Assembly: GCA_963575745.1 (NCBI GenBank) | Contig: CAUYUJ010000336.1 | Coordinates: forward strand, 424,580-488,579 | Origin: Prorocentrum cordatum | Taxonomy: Eukaryota > Sar > Dinophyceae > Prorocentrales > Prorocentraceae | Reading direction: 5' to 3' | Length of the DNA: 64,000 nucleotides | Shown: positions 1 through 11,376 of the stretch, piece by piece | Numbering within the stretch: position 1 is the stretch's first letter | How the letters are laid out: each line of letters begins with the position of its first letter | Notes under the pieces: generated by a model | The model's database searches: none | What the model saw: the letters and a program-made list of their open reading frames with translations, nothing else | Told to the model about the DNA's origin: nothing | Program-made: the position numbers and the translations under genes

Positions 1-58
1 AATACTCCCCTTTCCCCCCCCTCGCCCCCTCCCCTCTCCTCCTCAGCCCCCCCCCCTT
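1..58 (+). other. pyrimidine-rich tract
   Basis: Almost pure C/T tract at the window edge, ending near CTCAG and CTCTGAG. Similar tracts precede several exons of the gene further right, so this may be the acceptor region of an exon whose gene lies mainly upstream. No coding sequence could be fixed immediately after it. Confidence 0.3.
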
Positions 59-350
59 CCTCTGAGGCTACGTCCTCCGCGCCATGCCCAGCCAGTCACG
101 GGCGGGCTCCCCAGCGGAGCGCGCATGTCTCCGGCTCGCTCGCTCACTCCCTAGCCTCGGCGTCGAGCCCAGGCCTTCTCAGAAGGCGGCGGGGCTTCTC
201 AGAAGCCCTCCGGCCTTCTTAGAAGCCGTCTGTGCCTGCGGAGAAGACTCAGAGAGATCTCAGAGGGCCGGAGGCCTCCTGAGCCTTCTGGGGAAGGCCT
301 GCCCCTCTGCCTTTCCCCCCTGTGCTCGCCGCCGATGCTCGTGCCCCTCG

Positions 351-411
351 CAGAGCAGCGGGCGCAGGTGGGACCAGACGCCGCTGGAGGTCATCCTCAA
401 CACCCGCCTGT
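351..411 (+). CDS. possible last exon of an upstream gene
   Basis: A C/T-rich stretch ends in CTCGCAG at 344-350, and the next 61 bases, joined in the frame ending at 411, read GRRWDQTPLEVILNTRL and then TGA. The composition looks like a natural protein C-terminus and not like the surrounding repeat readings. The product is not recognised. It would be the end of a + strand gene lying mostly outside the window. The alternative is chance; no partner exon is visible. Confidence 0.3.
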
Positions 412-1089
412 GAGGCGCCCCTGGGCGCCTGCTCCGCGGCTGACGGGCCAGGGCGCACAGCGCGCGGGCCCGCCTCCTGCCGAGTGCGTACCGGGTGCAT
501 CGACCCCCGATCGCCCATGGATCGCCGATAGGGGCCCATAGAGCCCGCCTCGCTCAGGAAAGTGCGGGACCGCCATCGGGGGCCGATCGCCGATCCATCG
601 GAAATGCATCGTCGATTCAAGGTAGCTGCTTCCCTCCCTGGGCCAGATCCCGCCTACCGCCGATCCTCATCAGGGCCGAGACACGATGCACCGTACCGCG
701 TTGGAGCGAAGCCCGAAGGGAGTCCAGGCACGATACGGTGCCCGGGCGCCGTTCTCGCAGCCCCTAGGTTGGGGGTGGGCGGGGGGGCCGTCCTCCTGGC
801 GTGGGCCTCCGGAGGGTTTTCGGCAGAGGCTCAGCAAAAGAGGACTCAGCGAGTGCTCATCGAGGACGCCAGCGGCGCATCACTGGCCGCTCCCTAGGAG
901 TGTGACTCACGTCTGGACGAAGGGTTGCTTGGCGACTCATGCATGCTCAGGGCGTCCTGGGTGCTTGTCGATGGGCGCATCGGAGGGTCGGTTGAGGGCA
1001 CAGTGCTATGCGTGTGGTAGGGGGCCTTGGAGGCCGAGGGTCATTGGTGTTGGGTCCTCGGGAGATATGTTGAGACTCTGCAGGCTTCT
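412..1089. other. no recognisable gene
   Basis: GC-rich sequence with a short local repeat of ATCGCC/GATCG motifs around 500-610. No exon, RNA gene or clear repeat unit was recognised. Confidence 0.5.
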
Positions 1090-1440
1090 GAAGGGGCCTC
1101 CTGAGGCGTCGTGGGGGCTTTTTGGGAGGCACCTCGGGGGCCTCGTGGAGAGGATTTTTGTGGCGTCTTGGGAGCCTCTTGGGGGCCTCTTGAGGGGGGC
1201 CCCCTGGGGGGCATGTTGAAGTTCTCGACGGCAATGTTTCAGGGAAAGGTCCCAAAGCCCTTCTTAGGCCCCTCTTCGGCCTCTCTTAGGATCCTCATGT
1301 GGCTCTCTTGGGTACTCGTGGGGGCATCCCGGACCGTCTTGAGGCCATCTTGGGCCTTTTTGGACCCTTGATAGGGGGACTCTTGGGTTGTCTTGGGGCG
1401 ATCTCGGAGCCCTCCTGGGCTGTCTTGGAGTCATTGAGTG
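1090..1440 (+). repeat. CTTGG-rich dispersed repeat
   Basis: Degenerate run of short units of the kind GGCCTCTTGGG and GCCATCTTGG, with TTGG recurring about every 10-11 bases. The same sequence type occurs at more than fifteen places in this window, nearly always in this orientation. Open frames through it read as Gly/Leu/Ser/Trp-rich heptads and are repeat artefacts. Confidence 0.75.
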
Positions 1441-1625
1441 CTCACCTGAAGGGCTCCGCCCTCTACTTCCGGCCCCCCTGAGATCGTTTGCGTGGCCACG
1501 CTTGGTCGGTGGGCTGGTTGGTTTTCTTGGCGGCTGGCTGGCTGGCAACTCAGATGATTGGCTTGTTGTCTACCTTGGTGGTTTGCAGTTGAGTTGGGCT
1601 GTTCGTTGACTGGCTGGTTGCACGC

Positions 1626-1705
1626 GACTGTAATGGTTGATCTGGCAAGGTGGCCTCGTGAGCGCGTTTCCAATGTAATTTACGAGGGTTCGCGGCTTCA
1701 GGAAC
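1626..1705 (+). repeat. isolated copies of the 55-bp GGCCTCGGGAACGCGA repeat
   Basis: Two degenerate units with the pattern GGCCTCG-GAGCGCG followed by AATGTAATTTACGAGG. They belong to the family forming the array at 2690-3240 and other copies at 5250 and 13770. Confidence 0.55.
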
Positions 1706-1741
1706 GCACACCCTTAGCTATCTGCTGGCATTCGACCCATC

Positions 1742-1978
1742 CCGCCACCGCGCCTGGGTTGTAGGTATTAAGCATAGTGGATGTTCGTTCAGATCTCGTG
1801 GGAGGCTTCTCGGGGGCATCTTGAAGGCAGTTTAGAGGCCTCTTGGGGGCCGTTTGGGGGTCTCTTGCGGCCTCTATTGGGCCTTTGGGGGCCTCCTCGG
1901 GGCCTCTTGGGGCCTCCTAGGCGCCTCTTGGGGCCTCCTGGGCTCTTGGGGCGGAAGGCTCGGATTTTCGGTTCGTGT

Positions 1979-2019
<41 letters not shown>

Positions 2020-2561
2020 TGGGCTCCTTTCGGGGCCGCCTTGGGGCCCTCTTGGGCCGTTTTGGGTCGTTCTTAGGCCGTCTTGGGGGGAGGCCTCTTG
2101 GGCCGTTTTGGGATGGTCTTCGGGGCCTCTTAGGCCGTCCTGGAGCGTCGGAAAGCCGAAAAGGCGAGAACCCCCAAATCCTTCAAAAACCAGTGGCAAA
2201 TCAATGATGTTTGCCTCTTGGGAGGCCTCTTGGAGGCTTCGTGGGGCGTCTTGGAGTCTTCGTGTGCCATCTTGAGGGCATCTTGGGCGTCTTGGGCCAT
2301 CTTTCGGCGTCTCGGGGCCCTCTTGGGCCGTCTTGGAGGCCGATTGGGGCCCTCTAGACCCGTCTTGGGGCCTTCTTGGGCCCGAAGAACTTGCGCGCCG
2401 CCACTTGGCAAAGCCCAGGGGACAGTCGGGAAGCCCCGGGAGATTTGAGAGCGAGGGGCCTGGGCTCTTTCTAAATATTCTTCAGGAGTGAGGAATGAGG
2501 CTTAGAGGAGTGGGCACAGGACCTGAGGACACGCACTCCTTGCCCAGCGGCACGGTAGCAG
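1742..2561 (+). mobile_element. 0.82-kb TIR element, copy 1
   Basis: The left end CCGCCACCGCGCC (1742) is matched, inverted, by GGCACGGTAGCAG (2549-2561), 10 of 13 positions. The length, 820 bp, agrees with the copy at 57671-58492 (822 bp). The body is CTTGG-rich repeat with two internal landmarks shared by the family: a GGCTCGGATTTTCGGTTCGT segment near 1958 followed here by a CT microsatellite, and a GAAAAGGCGAGAAC segment near 2158 ending in AATCAATGATG. No transposase is encoded, so if mobile it would be non-autonomous. Confidence 0.6.
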
Positions 2562-2689
2562 ATGTTTTAGCAGTCGTGGCCTCGGGTCCAGGGCCGAATT
2601 CTCAAGACGCGACGGGAGGGCGAAAAAGCTTCCTCCGAGAACAGATCCCCAAAGAGAACATTGCAGGTGTTTGATCTGGAAGGGGCGTG

Positions 2690-3240
2690 GCGCTTTTAGG
2701 AAGCCCCCGTGGAGTGGTCAGTGGCCTCTGAAACGCGAGTTCGCCGAGATTTAATGCGAATTGTGGCCTCGGGCACGCGAATCCATTGTAATTTGCAAGG
2801 GGCTAGCCAGGAGAGCTCGAACTCGTTGGAATTTAGTGGGGCCTGTAGCTTCGGAACCGCGGACGCGCCATAGTTTTCGTAAAATTATGGCCTCAGGAGT
2901 GCGAACCAGTTGAATTCACAAGGCATCGTAGCATCCGTAGCGCGAATGTGCCGTAATGTGCAGGGAATTGTGGATTCGAACGCGAAGCAATAGTAATTTA
3001 CGATGGGTTGTGACCTTGGGGTCGCAACTTTCTTGTACATTACCAGAGGTTGTGACAGTCGTTCGCTCCCGGGGACGTCTCGCGCGTCGCTCGTGACCGC
3101 TGGTGCGCGAGTTTGTATGAATTGCATGGCGTTGATCATCTGATGATGCTGTAATTTGCAAGGCAGTGTTGTGGCCTCGGGAACGCGGGAGGGCCGTGAT
3201 CTTCGATTCAAGGGACAAACAAACACGATGAACTAGACGT
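2690..3240 (+). repeat. degenerate 50-60-bp tandem repeat
   Basis: Roughly ten diverged units of the pattern TGTGGCCTCGGGAACGCGA, then AAT-CGTTGTAATTTGCAAGG. Copies differ by many substitutions and small indels, so the array is old. The same unit recurs singly elsewhere in the window. Confidence 0.6.
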
Positions 3241-3889
3241 TGTCTTGTGTTTTTGCCAGGCCCCACTCGAGAAAAACAGTCAGACTGGGTTTTACGTCGC
3301 ACGTCGGCCATCTCAGCGTCTGCCCAAGTCGCCCCCGACCTGCGTGCAACCCGAGAGGCGCCAAGCAGCACTGGCAGGTCGCGGGAACGGGCAAGCGCGC
3401 GAGTGCCCGCCCAGCCTTGGCGGCGACTCCCGAGGGCCCGATCGGGCAGGGCCCTCTGGGCTGACCGACACCCTGAAATCTTCATACTAAGGTTTTGCGT
3501 CATTGGTGCGTTTGCTCAGGGTATAGACTTTTCTGGCCCTCGCGGGGCCCGGGGTAATTCTTCGACCAGTGTCGCGTTTTGAGGGGTCGGGGGCCGTTCG
3601 GAAGTCGTCGTTCGGGCGCCCGCGCCCATCGCGGCCGTCGCGAACGTCCTGCGCCCATCATCCGGGAGGTGGCGAGAGACGTGTCGATTCCGCCGAATAT
3701 GGACTCGCAGAACACTTCTCCGAGGGAGCCATCGACGGCGCTGACAAGCCAGCGGGGCCGCTGGCCCCGAGGCGAGCCCTCCACTAGCGTTGGCACTGGA
3801 GGTCCGCGAGGTGGGAAGGGTGGGACCACGCTATAAAAAAAAACATCCTTGCGAGGAATCCCAACCATATGCAGTTGTGAGTACCCTCG
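3241..3889. other. no recognisable gene
   Basis: GC-rich sequence with open frames on both strands, none with recognisable motifs. A run of nine A follows GCTATA at 3830. Nothing further can be supported. Confidence 0.4.
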
Positions 3890-5112
3890 ATGCAGGTATC
3901 GCCTTCGGGGGATCTCCTCACGGGGCCATGAAGCATGCGGAGGGTGTGCCGATGTGGGGCGGGGCCGCCATGTAGGCGCTGCCACTGGTGCTTTGGGCGG
4001 ACCGCGCTACGGGGAAGTGTGACGGGTGCGCCGCAGTGGGGCGGAGCCGCCACGGGCCTTCGGTGGAGCTCCCTATGGGGCAACGAAACATTGTAATGGG
4101 TGGGGAACGCATGCGAGTACAGCCACCAGGGCCTTCGGTGCAGCTCCACATGAGGCCACGAAGCTTTGTGCTGGATGGGGGGAGCGCATGCGAACGCCGC
4201 CACTGAGGCCTTCGTTGGAGCTCCCTATGGGGCCACGAAGAGCTGCACTGGGTGGGGGTGACGCATGCGAGTGCAGTGGGTTGAGCTCCCTATGGGGCCA
4301 CGAAGCGTTGTACTGGGTGGGCGTGACGCATGCGGCCGGTGCCAGTGGAGTCTTCGGTGGAGCTTCTTGTGGGGCCACGAAACGCTGTATTGGGTGTCGG
4401 GGAACGCATGCAGGCGGTGCCACTGGGGCCTTCGGTGGAGCTCTCTATGGGGCCACGAAGCGCTGCACTGGGTGGGGGTGACGCATGCGGGCGGTGCCGC
4501 TGGGGCCTTCGGTGGAGCTCCCTATGGGGCCACGAAACGCTGCACTGGGTGGGGGTGACGCATGCGGGCGGTGCCACTGGGGCCTTCGGTGGAGCTCCCT
4601 ATGGGGCCACGAAACGCTGCACTGGGTGGGGGATGACGCATGCAGGCGGTGCCACTGTGGCCTTCGGTGGAGCTCCCTATGGGACCACGAAGCGCTGCAC
4701 TGGGTGGGATGATGCATGCGGGCGGAGCTACTGGGGCCTTCGGTGGAGCTCCCTATGGGGCCACGAAATGCTGTATTGGGTGGTGGATGACGCATGCAGG
4801 CCGTGCCGCTGGGGCCTTCGGTGAGCTCCCTATGGGTCCACGAAACACTGTACTGGGTGGGGGTGACGCATGCGGGCGGTGTCGCTGGGGCCTTCGGTGG
4901 AGCTCCCTATGGGGCCACGAGACGCTGTACTGGGTGGGGGGTGACGCATGCGGGCGGTGTCGCTGGGGCCTTCGGTGGCCGATGGGGCCAAGAAACATGT
5001 GAGGGGTGTGCTGAAATGAGTGTGGGTGACGCATGCGGGTGGTGCCACTGGGGCCTTCGGTGAAGATCCCTATGGGGCCACGGAACGCTGTACTGGGTGG
5101 GTGAAACGCAGC
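3890..5112 (+). repeat. 77-bp satellite array
   Basis: About fifteen tandem copies of a 77-bp unit containing GACGCATGCGGGCGGTGCC and TTCGGTGGAGCTCCCTATGG. Spacing between GACGCATG starts at 4480 and 4557 is exactly 77. The first few units (3890-4260) are more diverged than the centre. Because 77 leaves remainder 2 on division by 3, a frame changes with each unit, and long open frames occur in several frames on both strands. These are not taken as genes. Related copies occur at 35990-36240. Confidence 0.9.
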
Positions 5113-5249
5113 GAGGACGGAGGAGGGGGAGGAGGACAGAGGCGGGAGAAGCAGAACGCGGGGCGCCGTCTTTTCAAAAGAAGGACCCAGCACCACAGGA
5201 TGGTTAGGAAAAACGAACAAGTTGATTCGAACTCGCTTTCTGCCAGATT

Positions 5250-5330
5250 AACGAGGGAGGCCTCGGGAACGCGAGCGCGTCGTGATTTACGATAATGAGT
5301 TGTGGCCTAGAGAGCGTGAGTCCATACTTA
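5250..5330 (+). repeat. copies of the 55-bp repeat
   Basis: Two units: AGGCCTCGGGAACGCGAGCG followed by GTGATTTACGATAATG, then TGTGGCCTAGAGAGCGTGAG. This is the same family as the array at 2690-3240. Confidence 0.55.
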
Positions 5331-5332
5331 TT

Positions 5333-6725
5333 CACTGCGGCATGGACCTGTCCGCCGTGAATGTCTAGGCGCAAGAGCTTTCGAACATACACGGGCTTCA
5401 GTTGTGACGGTTTGGACATGAATCTAAGTGCGAACGAATCGGAGTGTGAATGAGCCTCAGTAGTACGAGCGCGTCTCTGCGCATGAGCCTGGGGCCTCCT
5501 GGGGCCTCCTGAAACCTACTGGGGCTTCCTGGGGTCTCCAGGAGCCTCTTGGGGCCTCCTGGGACCTCCTAGGGAGGTGTCGTGCCCCAGGAGAGGCCCA
5601 ATCTATAGCAACATACGTACATAAAACATTGCGGATTAGAGCCACAGGAGAATGGCAATCTATAGGAACACACGTCAAGCATCACGGGTTCGTGCCCCAC
5701 GAGAGGCCCGATATATAGGAACATAAGTAAAACATGTAGGCGCGTGCACACAGGGGGGGTATATAGAACCATACGTAAAACATCAAGGAATCGTGTTCCA
5801 GGTCAGGCCCAATCGATAGGAGTACACGTAAAACACATGGGATTGGAGCCACTCCTGCTGCCTTCTGCGGTCTCCTGCTCCTGGGCCTCTCGGGGCCTCC
5901 TGTTGCCTTCCGAGGCCTCCTGGCGCTTCCTGTTGCCTCCTGGGGCCTCATGTGGCTTCCTGAGGCCTTCTGGAGCTTCCTGGAGCCTCTTGGGACATCC
6001 TGTGGCCTCTTGAGTCTTTATGTGGCCTCATGATGCCTCCTGGGACCTCATGTGGTCTCCGTGGGCCTCCTGGAGCCTGTTTGAGCCTCTTGTGGCAGCC
6101 TGAGAAGAATCTGCGCCCACGAGCCTGGCCACCAAAGCAGGCACACCGATCGAGAAATCCTCAAAGTCTGGCCCACCTGGGGGGTGGAAATGAGCGCCGC
6201 GCTCGAGACATCCTCCAAATCTGCTCCGACAGCGAAGGATGTTGGGACAGAAACCATGCACACCGCTTGAGACATCCCCGCAAAACGGCCGCGAACGGGA
6301 CCGTGCAATACCCCATCGGCGGCTCCATTTAGGGACGTGACAATGAGCGCCTCGCTCAGGCAAACCGCTTGAGACATTCCTACAACACGGCCGCGAACGG
6401 GACCGTGCAATACCCCTCGGCGGCTCCCCTTAGGGACGTGACAATGCGCGTCTCGCTCGAGACATCCTCCAAATCTGCCCCGAAAGCGACGGGTGCTGGG
6501 GCAGAAACTATGCAAACCGCTTGATACATCCACACAACACGGCCGCGAACGGGACCGTGCAATACCCCATCGGCGGCTCCCCTTAGGGACGTGACAATGA
6601 GCGGGACGTGAAAGTGAGCGCCTCGTTCGAGACATCCTCCACAGCTGCTCCGAAAGCGAAGGATGTTGGGACAGACAACAGGCAAACCGCTTGAGGCATC
6701 CCCACAAAACGGCCGCGGACGGGGC
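5333..6725 (+). repeat. large direct repeat, left copy
   Basis: Collinear with 8818-10170 at an offset of about 3485-3498 bp. Shared landmarks are CATGGACCTGTCCGCCGTGA (5341 and 8826), TAGTACGAGCGCGTCT (5461 and 8944) and GAGAAGAATCTGCGCCC (6102 and 9600). Inside are a CCTCCTGGGGCCTC tract (5485-5575), five units of about 63 bp with CAATCTATAGGAACATACGT (5575-5860), a CTCCTG-rich tract (5860-6100) and units of the 153-bp family (6170-6725). No gene was recognised. Confidence 0.8.
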
Positions 6726-7560
6726 GTGCGTGAGTCCCAGCATGAGTAAGTCTGAGTAGGAGTAGGCCTGAATATGAGCAGGTCTGAGTATGAGTAATGT
6801 TGTGTGTGAGTAAATCTGGGCATGAGTAAGTCTGAGTGCGAGTCAGCCTGTGTACGAGTAAGTCTAAGCATGAGGAAGAGAGGAAACAAAGGGAGACGGA
6901 GGAGAAGTCGGCGGTGTCCAAGAAATTACTCGACGCGGGGCTCCCCATATGTGCATCTCATTCTCTTGGTACGTCTTTCTATTGATATCTGTCAATGAGC
7001 GCCTGTGTGCGAGGGCGAACCGCTCGCTCGAGACATTCCCACAGTCTGCAAGCATGAGTGCGACCAATAGCAAATCAGAGAGCGACTGATTCTGAGTGTG
7101 AGTTAATATGGGTGCGAGTGAGCCTGGGTGTGAGTGGGTATGCGTGTGAGTAAATAGGAGTGCAAGTGCGTCTGTGTGCGAGTGGGTCTGAGTATGGACG
7201 AATCTGAGTGTGAGCCAGTTTGTGATTGAGCGGATCGTAGCATGATGAGTCTGAGCATGAGTGAGTCTGGGCTTGAGTGGGTCTGAGTGTGAGAAAAAGT
7301 GTGTTAATGAATCTGAGTGCGAGTGAGCCGAGTGTGATTGGGTATGGATGTGAGGCAGTCTGAGTGTGAGTCGGTCTGCGTTTGAGCGGACCGAAGGATG
7401 ATGAGTCTGAGCAGGAGCGAGTCTGAGTATGAGTGGTTCTGAGCGTGAGTCTGAGTGTGAGTAAGTTTAAGTATGGATATGAGCGAGTCTAAGTGCGAGT
7501 GAGCCTGCGTGTGACTGAGTCTGAGTATGAGTGAGTATGAATGCAGAAGAGTGAAGGAGA
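6726..7560 (+). repeat. GAGTCTGAG satellite, degenerate
   Basis: About 0.8 kb of short degenerate repeats such as GAGTCTGAGTGTGAGT and GAGTAAGTCTGAG. An interruption at 6880-7075 carries CTCCCCATATGTGCATCTCA, also found at 8804. Cleaner forms of the satellite lie at 8487-8730 and 10204-10390. Confidence 0.8.
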
Positions 7561-7654
7561 GCGGAGAGCGAAGGAGAGTGAGGCGGAAGCGTTTGAGTAA
7601 AACCTAAAGCCTTGGAACATCGAACCTCGATCGTCTGGCCCTGGCTACTCGAGT

Positions 7655-7689
7655 TGCCCACGTCCTCCTCCTCCTCCTCCTCCTCCTCC

Positions 7690-7720
<31 letters not shown>

Positions 7721-7872
7721 TCCTTCCTGCTTCTGCTCCTACCGTGTTCATGCTGTCCTCCTTCTCCTCCTCCTCCTCCTCCTCGTCCTCTTCCTCCTCC
7801 TCCTCGCTTCCTCCTTCTCTTCCTCCTCCTCCTCCTCCTCCTCCTCCTCCTCCTCCTCCTCCTCCTCCTCCT
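7655..7872 (+). repeat. TCC/CTT triplet microsatellite
   Basis: CTCCTC runs broken by a CATCAT run at 7691-7718 and by a short unique segment at 7725-7755. On the + strand it reads poly-Ser/Pro, on the minus strand poly-Glu/Gly; neither is taken as coding. Confidence 0.9.
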
Positions 7873-7884
7873 GGGAGTGCTGAA

Positions 7885-8462
7885 ACCAGCAAATCGCCTG
7901 AGACATCCTCCCAAAACTGCTCCGAAAACGACAGATGCCCAGCATCATAACGGCCCAACCGCCTGAGACATCCCCGCAAATTGGGCGCGAACGTCCTCCA
8001 AATCTGCTCCGAAAGCGAAGCATGCTGGAAGAGAAAATGGCCAAACCGCTTGAGACATCCCCACGACATCCCGCGAAAGGGGCCGAGTGAAATACCCCCC
8101 CGCCGCTCCCCTTAGAGAGTGCTGACACCAGCGAATCGCCTGAGACATCCTCCAAATCTGCTCCGAAAACGAAGGATGTTGGCACAGAAAACAGGCAAAC
8201 CGCTCGAGACATCCCCACGACATCCCGCGAAAGGGGCCGAGTGAAATACCCCCCCGCCGCTCCCCTTAGAGAGTGCTGAAACCAGCGAATCGCCTGAGAC
8301 ATCCTCCAAATCTGCTCCGAAAGCGAAGGATGTTGGAAGAGAAAATGGCCAAACCAAACCGCCTGAGACATCCCCACAAAATCCTCCGAAAGGGGCCGAG
8401 TGCAATACCCCCCGGCCGCTCCCCTTCGGAGTGCTGAAGCCACAGAATCGCCTGAGACATCC
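7885..8462 (+). repeat. 153-bp family units, middle cassette
   Basis: Tandem units containing GAGACATCCTCCAAATCTGC, GAAAGCGAAGGATGTTGG and AAACCGC-TGAGACATCC, as at 6170-6725 and 9640-10170. As in those cassettes, the satellite GAGTGATGAGT follows directly. Confidence 0.75.
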
Positions 8463-8486
8463 TCAACATCAGTGTGTGTGAGTCAT

Positions 8487-8730
8487 CCGATGAGTGGACC
8501 TGAGTGAGTGTAGTGAATGCATGAGTACAAGTACGAGTGAGTCTGAGTGATGAGTGAGTCTGAGTGATGAGTGAGTCTGAGTGATGAGGGAGTCTGAGTG
8601 AAGAGTGATGAGTCTGAGTCATGACTGAGTCCGAGTGATGAGTGAGTCTGAGTGATGAGTGAGTCTGAGTGATGAGTGGGTCTGAGTGATGAGTGAGTCT
8701 GAGTGATGAGTGAGTGGGTCTGAGTGAGAG
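8487..8730 (+). repeat. GAGTCTGAGTGATGAGT satellite
   Basis: About fourteen tandem 17-base units (GAGTCTGAGTGATGAGT) with little divergence. The 3' flank GTTCCTCCGGCGCGGTCCGC also follows the copy at 10204-10390. Confidence 0.9.
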
Positions 8731-8785
8731 GAGGTGAGGTGGTGTTCTGTTCTCTCTCTGTTCCTCCGGCGCGGTCCGCCAATAA

Positions 8786-10200
8786 TTATTCACTGCGTGG
8801 AGCTCCCCATATGTGCATCTATTCGCATGGACCTGTCCGCCGTGAATGTCTAGGCGCAAGAGCTGTCGAATATACACGGGCGTCAGTTGTGACGGTCTGG
8901 ACATATCCAATTGCGAATGAATTGGAGTGTGAATGAGCCTCAGTAGTACGAGCGCGTCTTCGTGCATCAACCTGGGGCCTCCTGGGGCCTCCTGAAACCT
9001 ACTGGTGCTTCCTGGGGTCTCCAGGAGCCTCTTGGGGCCTCCTGGGACCTCCTAGGGAGGTGTCGTGCCCCAGGAGAGACCCAATCTATAGCAACAGACG
9101 TACATAAAACATTGCGGATTAGAGCCACAGGAGAAGGGCAATCTATAGGAACACGCGTAAACACCAAGGACTCGTGCCCCAGGAGAGGCCCAAAATATAG
9201 GAACATAAGTAAAAACATGTAGGATTGTGTACACAGGAGAAGGACAATCTATAGAAACATACGTATAACATCAAAGAGTCGTGCTCCAGGTGAGGCCCAA
9301 TCGATAGGAGCATACGTAAAACACATGGGATTGGAGCCACTCCTGTTGCCTTTGAGGCCTCCTGCTCCTGGGGCCTCTCGGGGCCTCCTGTTGCCTTCCG
9401 AGGCCTCCTGGCGCTTCCTGTTGCCTCCTGAGGCCTCCTCTGGTTTCCTGAGGCCTTCTGGAGCTTCCTGGAGCCTCCTGAAGCTTCTTGGGACATCCTG
9501 TGGCCTCTTGAGTCTTTCTGTGGCCTCCTGATGCCTCCTGGGACCTCATGTGGTCTCCTGGGGCCTCCTGGAGCCTGTTGGAGCCTCCTGTGGCATCCTG
9601 AGAAGAATCTGCGCCCACGAGCCTGGCCACCAAAACAAGCAAACCGATCGAGACATCCTCAACATCTGGCCCACCTGGGGGGTGAAAATGAGCGCCTCGC
9701 TCGAGACATCCTCCAAATCTGCTCCGAAAGCGAAGGATGGTGGCACAGAAAACAGGCAAACCGCTTGAGACATCCCCACAAAATCCCGCGAAAGGGGCCG
9801 AGTGCAATTACCCCTCGGCCGTTCCCCTTAGGAACGTGAAAAGGAGCGCCTCGCTCGAGACATCCTCCAAATCTGCTCCGAAAGCGAAGGATGTTGGGAC
9901 AGAAAACAAGCACACCGCTCGAGACATCCCGACAAAATCCCGCGAAAGGGGCCGAGTGCAATACCCCCCGGCCGCTCCCCTTAGGAACGTGAAAAGGAGC
10001 GCCTCGCTCGAGACATCCTCCAAATCTGCTCCGAAAGCGAAGGATGTTGGGACAGAAAACAGGCAAACCGCTCGAGACATCCCCACAAAATTCCGCGAAC
10101 GGGACCGAGTGAGATACCCCTCCGCCGCTCCCCTTAGAGTGCTGAGACGAGCGAATCGCCTGAGACATCCTGAACATCAGTGTGTGTGTGTGTGTGAGTC
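8786..10200 (+). repeat. large direct repeat, right copy, with 153-bp units
   Basis: Second copy of the 5333-6725 block. It contains the 63-bp CTATAGGAACATACGT units (9055-9345), CTCCTG-rich tracts and three clean units of 153 bp (GGAACGTGAAAAGGAGCG at 9831 and 9984). 153 is a multiple of three, so frames stay open across units on both strands (51-residue repeats). That is a property of the repeat and not evidence for a gene. Confidence 0.8.
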
Positions 10201-10203
10201 ATC

Positions 10204-10390
10204 CGATGAGTGGACCTGAGTGAGTGTAGTGAATGTATGAGTACAAGTACGAGTGAGTCTGAGTGATGAGTGAGTCTGAGTGATGAGTGAGTCTGAGTGA
10301 TGAGTGAGTCTGAGTGATGAGTGATGAGTCTGAGTCATGACTGAGTCCGAGTGATGAGTGAGTCTGAGTGATGAGTGAGTCAGAGGAGGT
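10204..10390 (+). repeat. GAGTCTGAGTGATGAGT satellite, second copy
   Basis: The same 17-base satellite as at 8487-8730 with the same flanks on both sides, so it was duplicated as part of the cassette. Confidence 0.9.
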
Positions 10391-10427
10391 GAGGGTGTTC
10401 CTGTGTTCCTCCGGCGCGGTCCGCCAA

Positions 10428-10520
10428 TAACAAGAACCCCATACTTAGGATATAGGGAACAAGAACCCCATCTCTTTGGATATGGGGAATAACAAGAACC
10501 CCATCTTAGGAGATGGGGAT
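10428..10520 (+). repeat. three tandem hairpin units
   Basis: Three copies of about 33 bases with AACAAGAACCCCAT followed by a partly complementary ATGGGG or ATAGGG end. The best hairpin pairs CCCCATCT with AGATGGGG. Function unknown. Confidence 0.6.
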
Positions 10521-11376
10521 AATTTGCTAAGGATGGCGGCCTCACATATCTATCGGACTTGGGAATTGGAACTGTTGCAGGGCGCAGGACAGCCTAGTCT
10601 TCGCAGCCTGCTAGCCCCACCCAAAGGGGGCCCGCAGATTCACGCGGTCCTTCGAGGGAGTCCCATGTCCTCCAGGTCTTGGCCCTGTGCCTAACGGGCC
10701 ATGAGGGAGGGGGCGAGGAGGGAGGTGTAGGAACAACAGTGTCCGCGACTGTTCGATCGGCTGCGTCGCGATCGGTTGCGGCTGCAATTGGTCAGTTCGA
10801 TTCGGGCCGGTTGTTGCGATGTGCGATGTTGCGATGTTGCGTCGTGTCAAGAAGACTACACTATTATGTGATTTCAGATTACTTGATGTGATATGGGGGA
10901 GAACGCTGCTTCGACAACTGCTTCGCCTCTGAGCGCTGCGGCGCTTTCTACCCACGCTGCTACGAGCGCGGCTTGGCGCGACGCAAGTGTCCTGTCCTGT
11001 CCTGTCCAGTGTCGGTCTGTCGGTTTCGTTCGGTTCAGTTTCGATATCGGGTCGGTCGGGTTTCGATCATTGTCGCCGTGGGTCGTGGGCGCCTATGAAC
11101 AGGGGGATGGGGAGGAGCGGGTGGAATTAGGTGTTGGACCTTGTTGGTTGGGGAGATTTTCTGTGGCCTTTGGAGACTTCTGTTGACCTCCGGAGATTTC
11201 GAGTGACCTTCGGAGACCTTCGGAGGCCCTACAGGAGGATGAGGAGGAGGATGAAGAACGCGGAAGTGTTTTCAGGGTGGAAGGTTGGTTGGGACGACTT
11301 AGAGGATCCAGGAGACGCCTACAGATTTGCCTCCCTGCCTTCCTACTCTTCCGTATTCCACCCTCTTCCCTCTCTT
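10521..11376. other. no recognisable gene
   Basis: Contains short local repeats (GCGATGTTGCGATGTTGCG at 10818, TCCTGTCCTGTCC at 10990, TCGGTCGG/TTTCG around 11010-11070, GGAGAC/TTCGGAG around 11160-11230). No exon or RNA gene was recognised. Confidence 0.4.

Noticed and set aside
5575-5860. A possible CRISPR-like array of 63-bp units
   Set aside because: Units are diverged along their whole length with no alternation of constant repeat and unique spacer, and the genome is eukaryotic.
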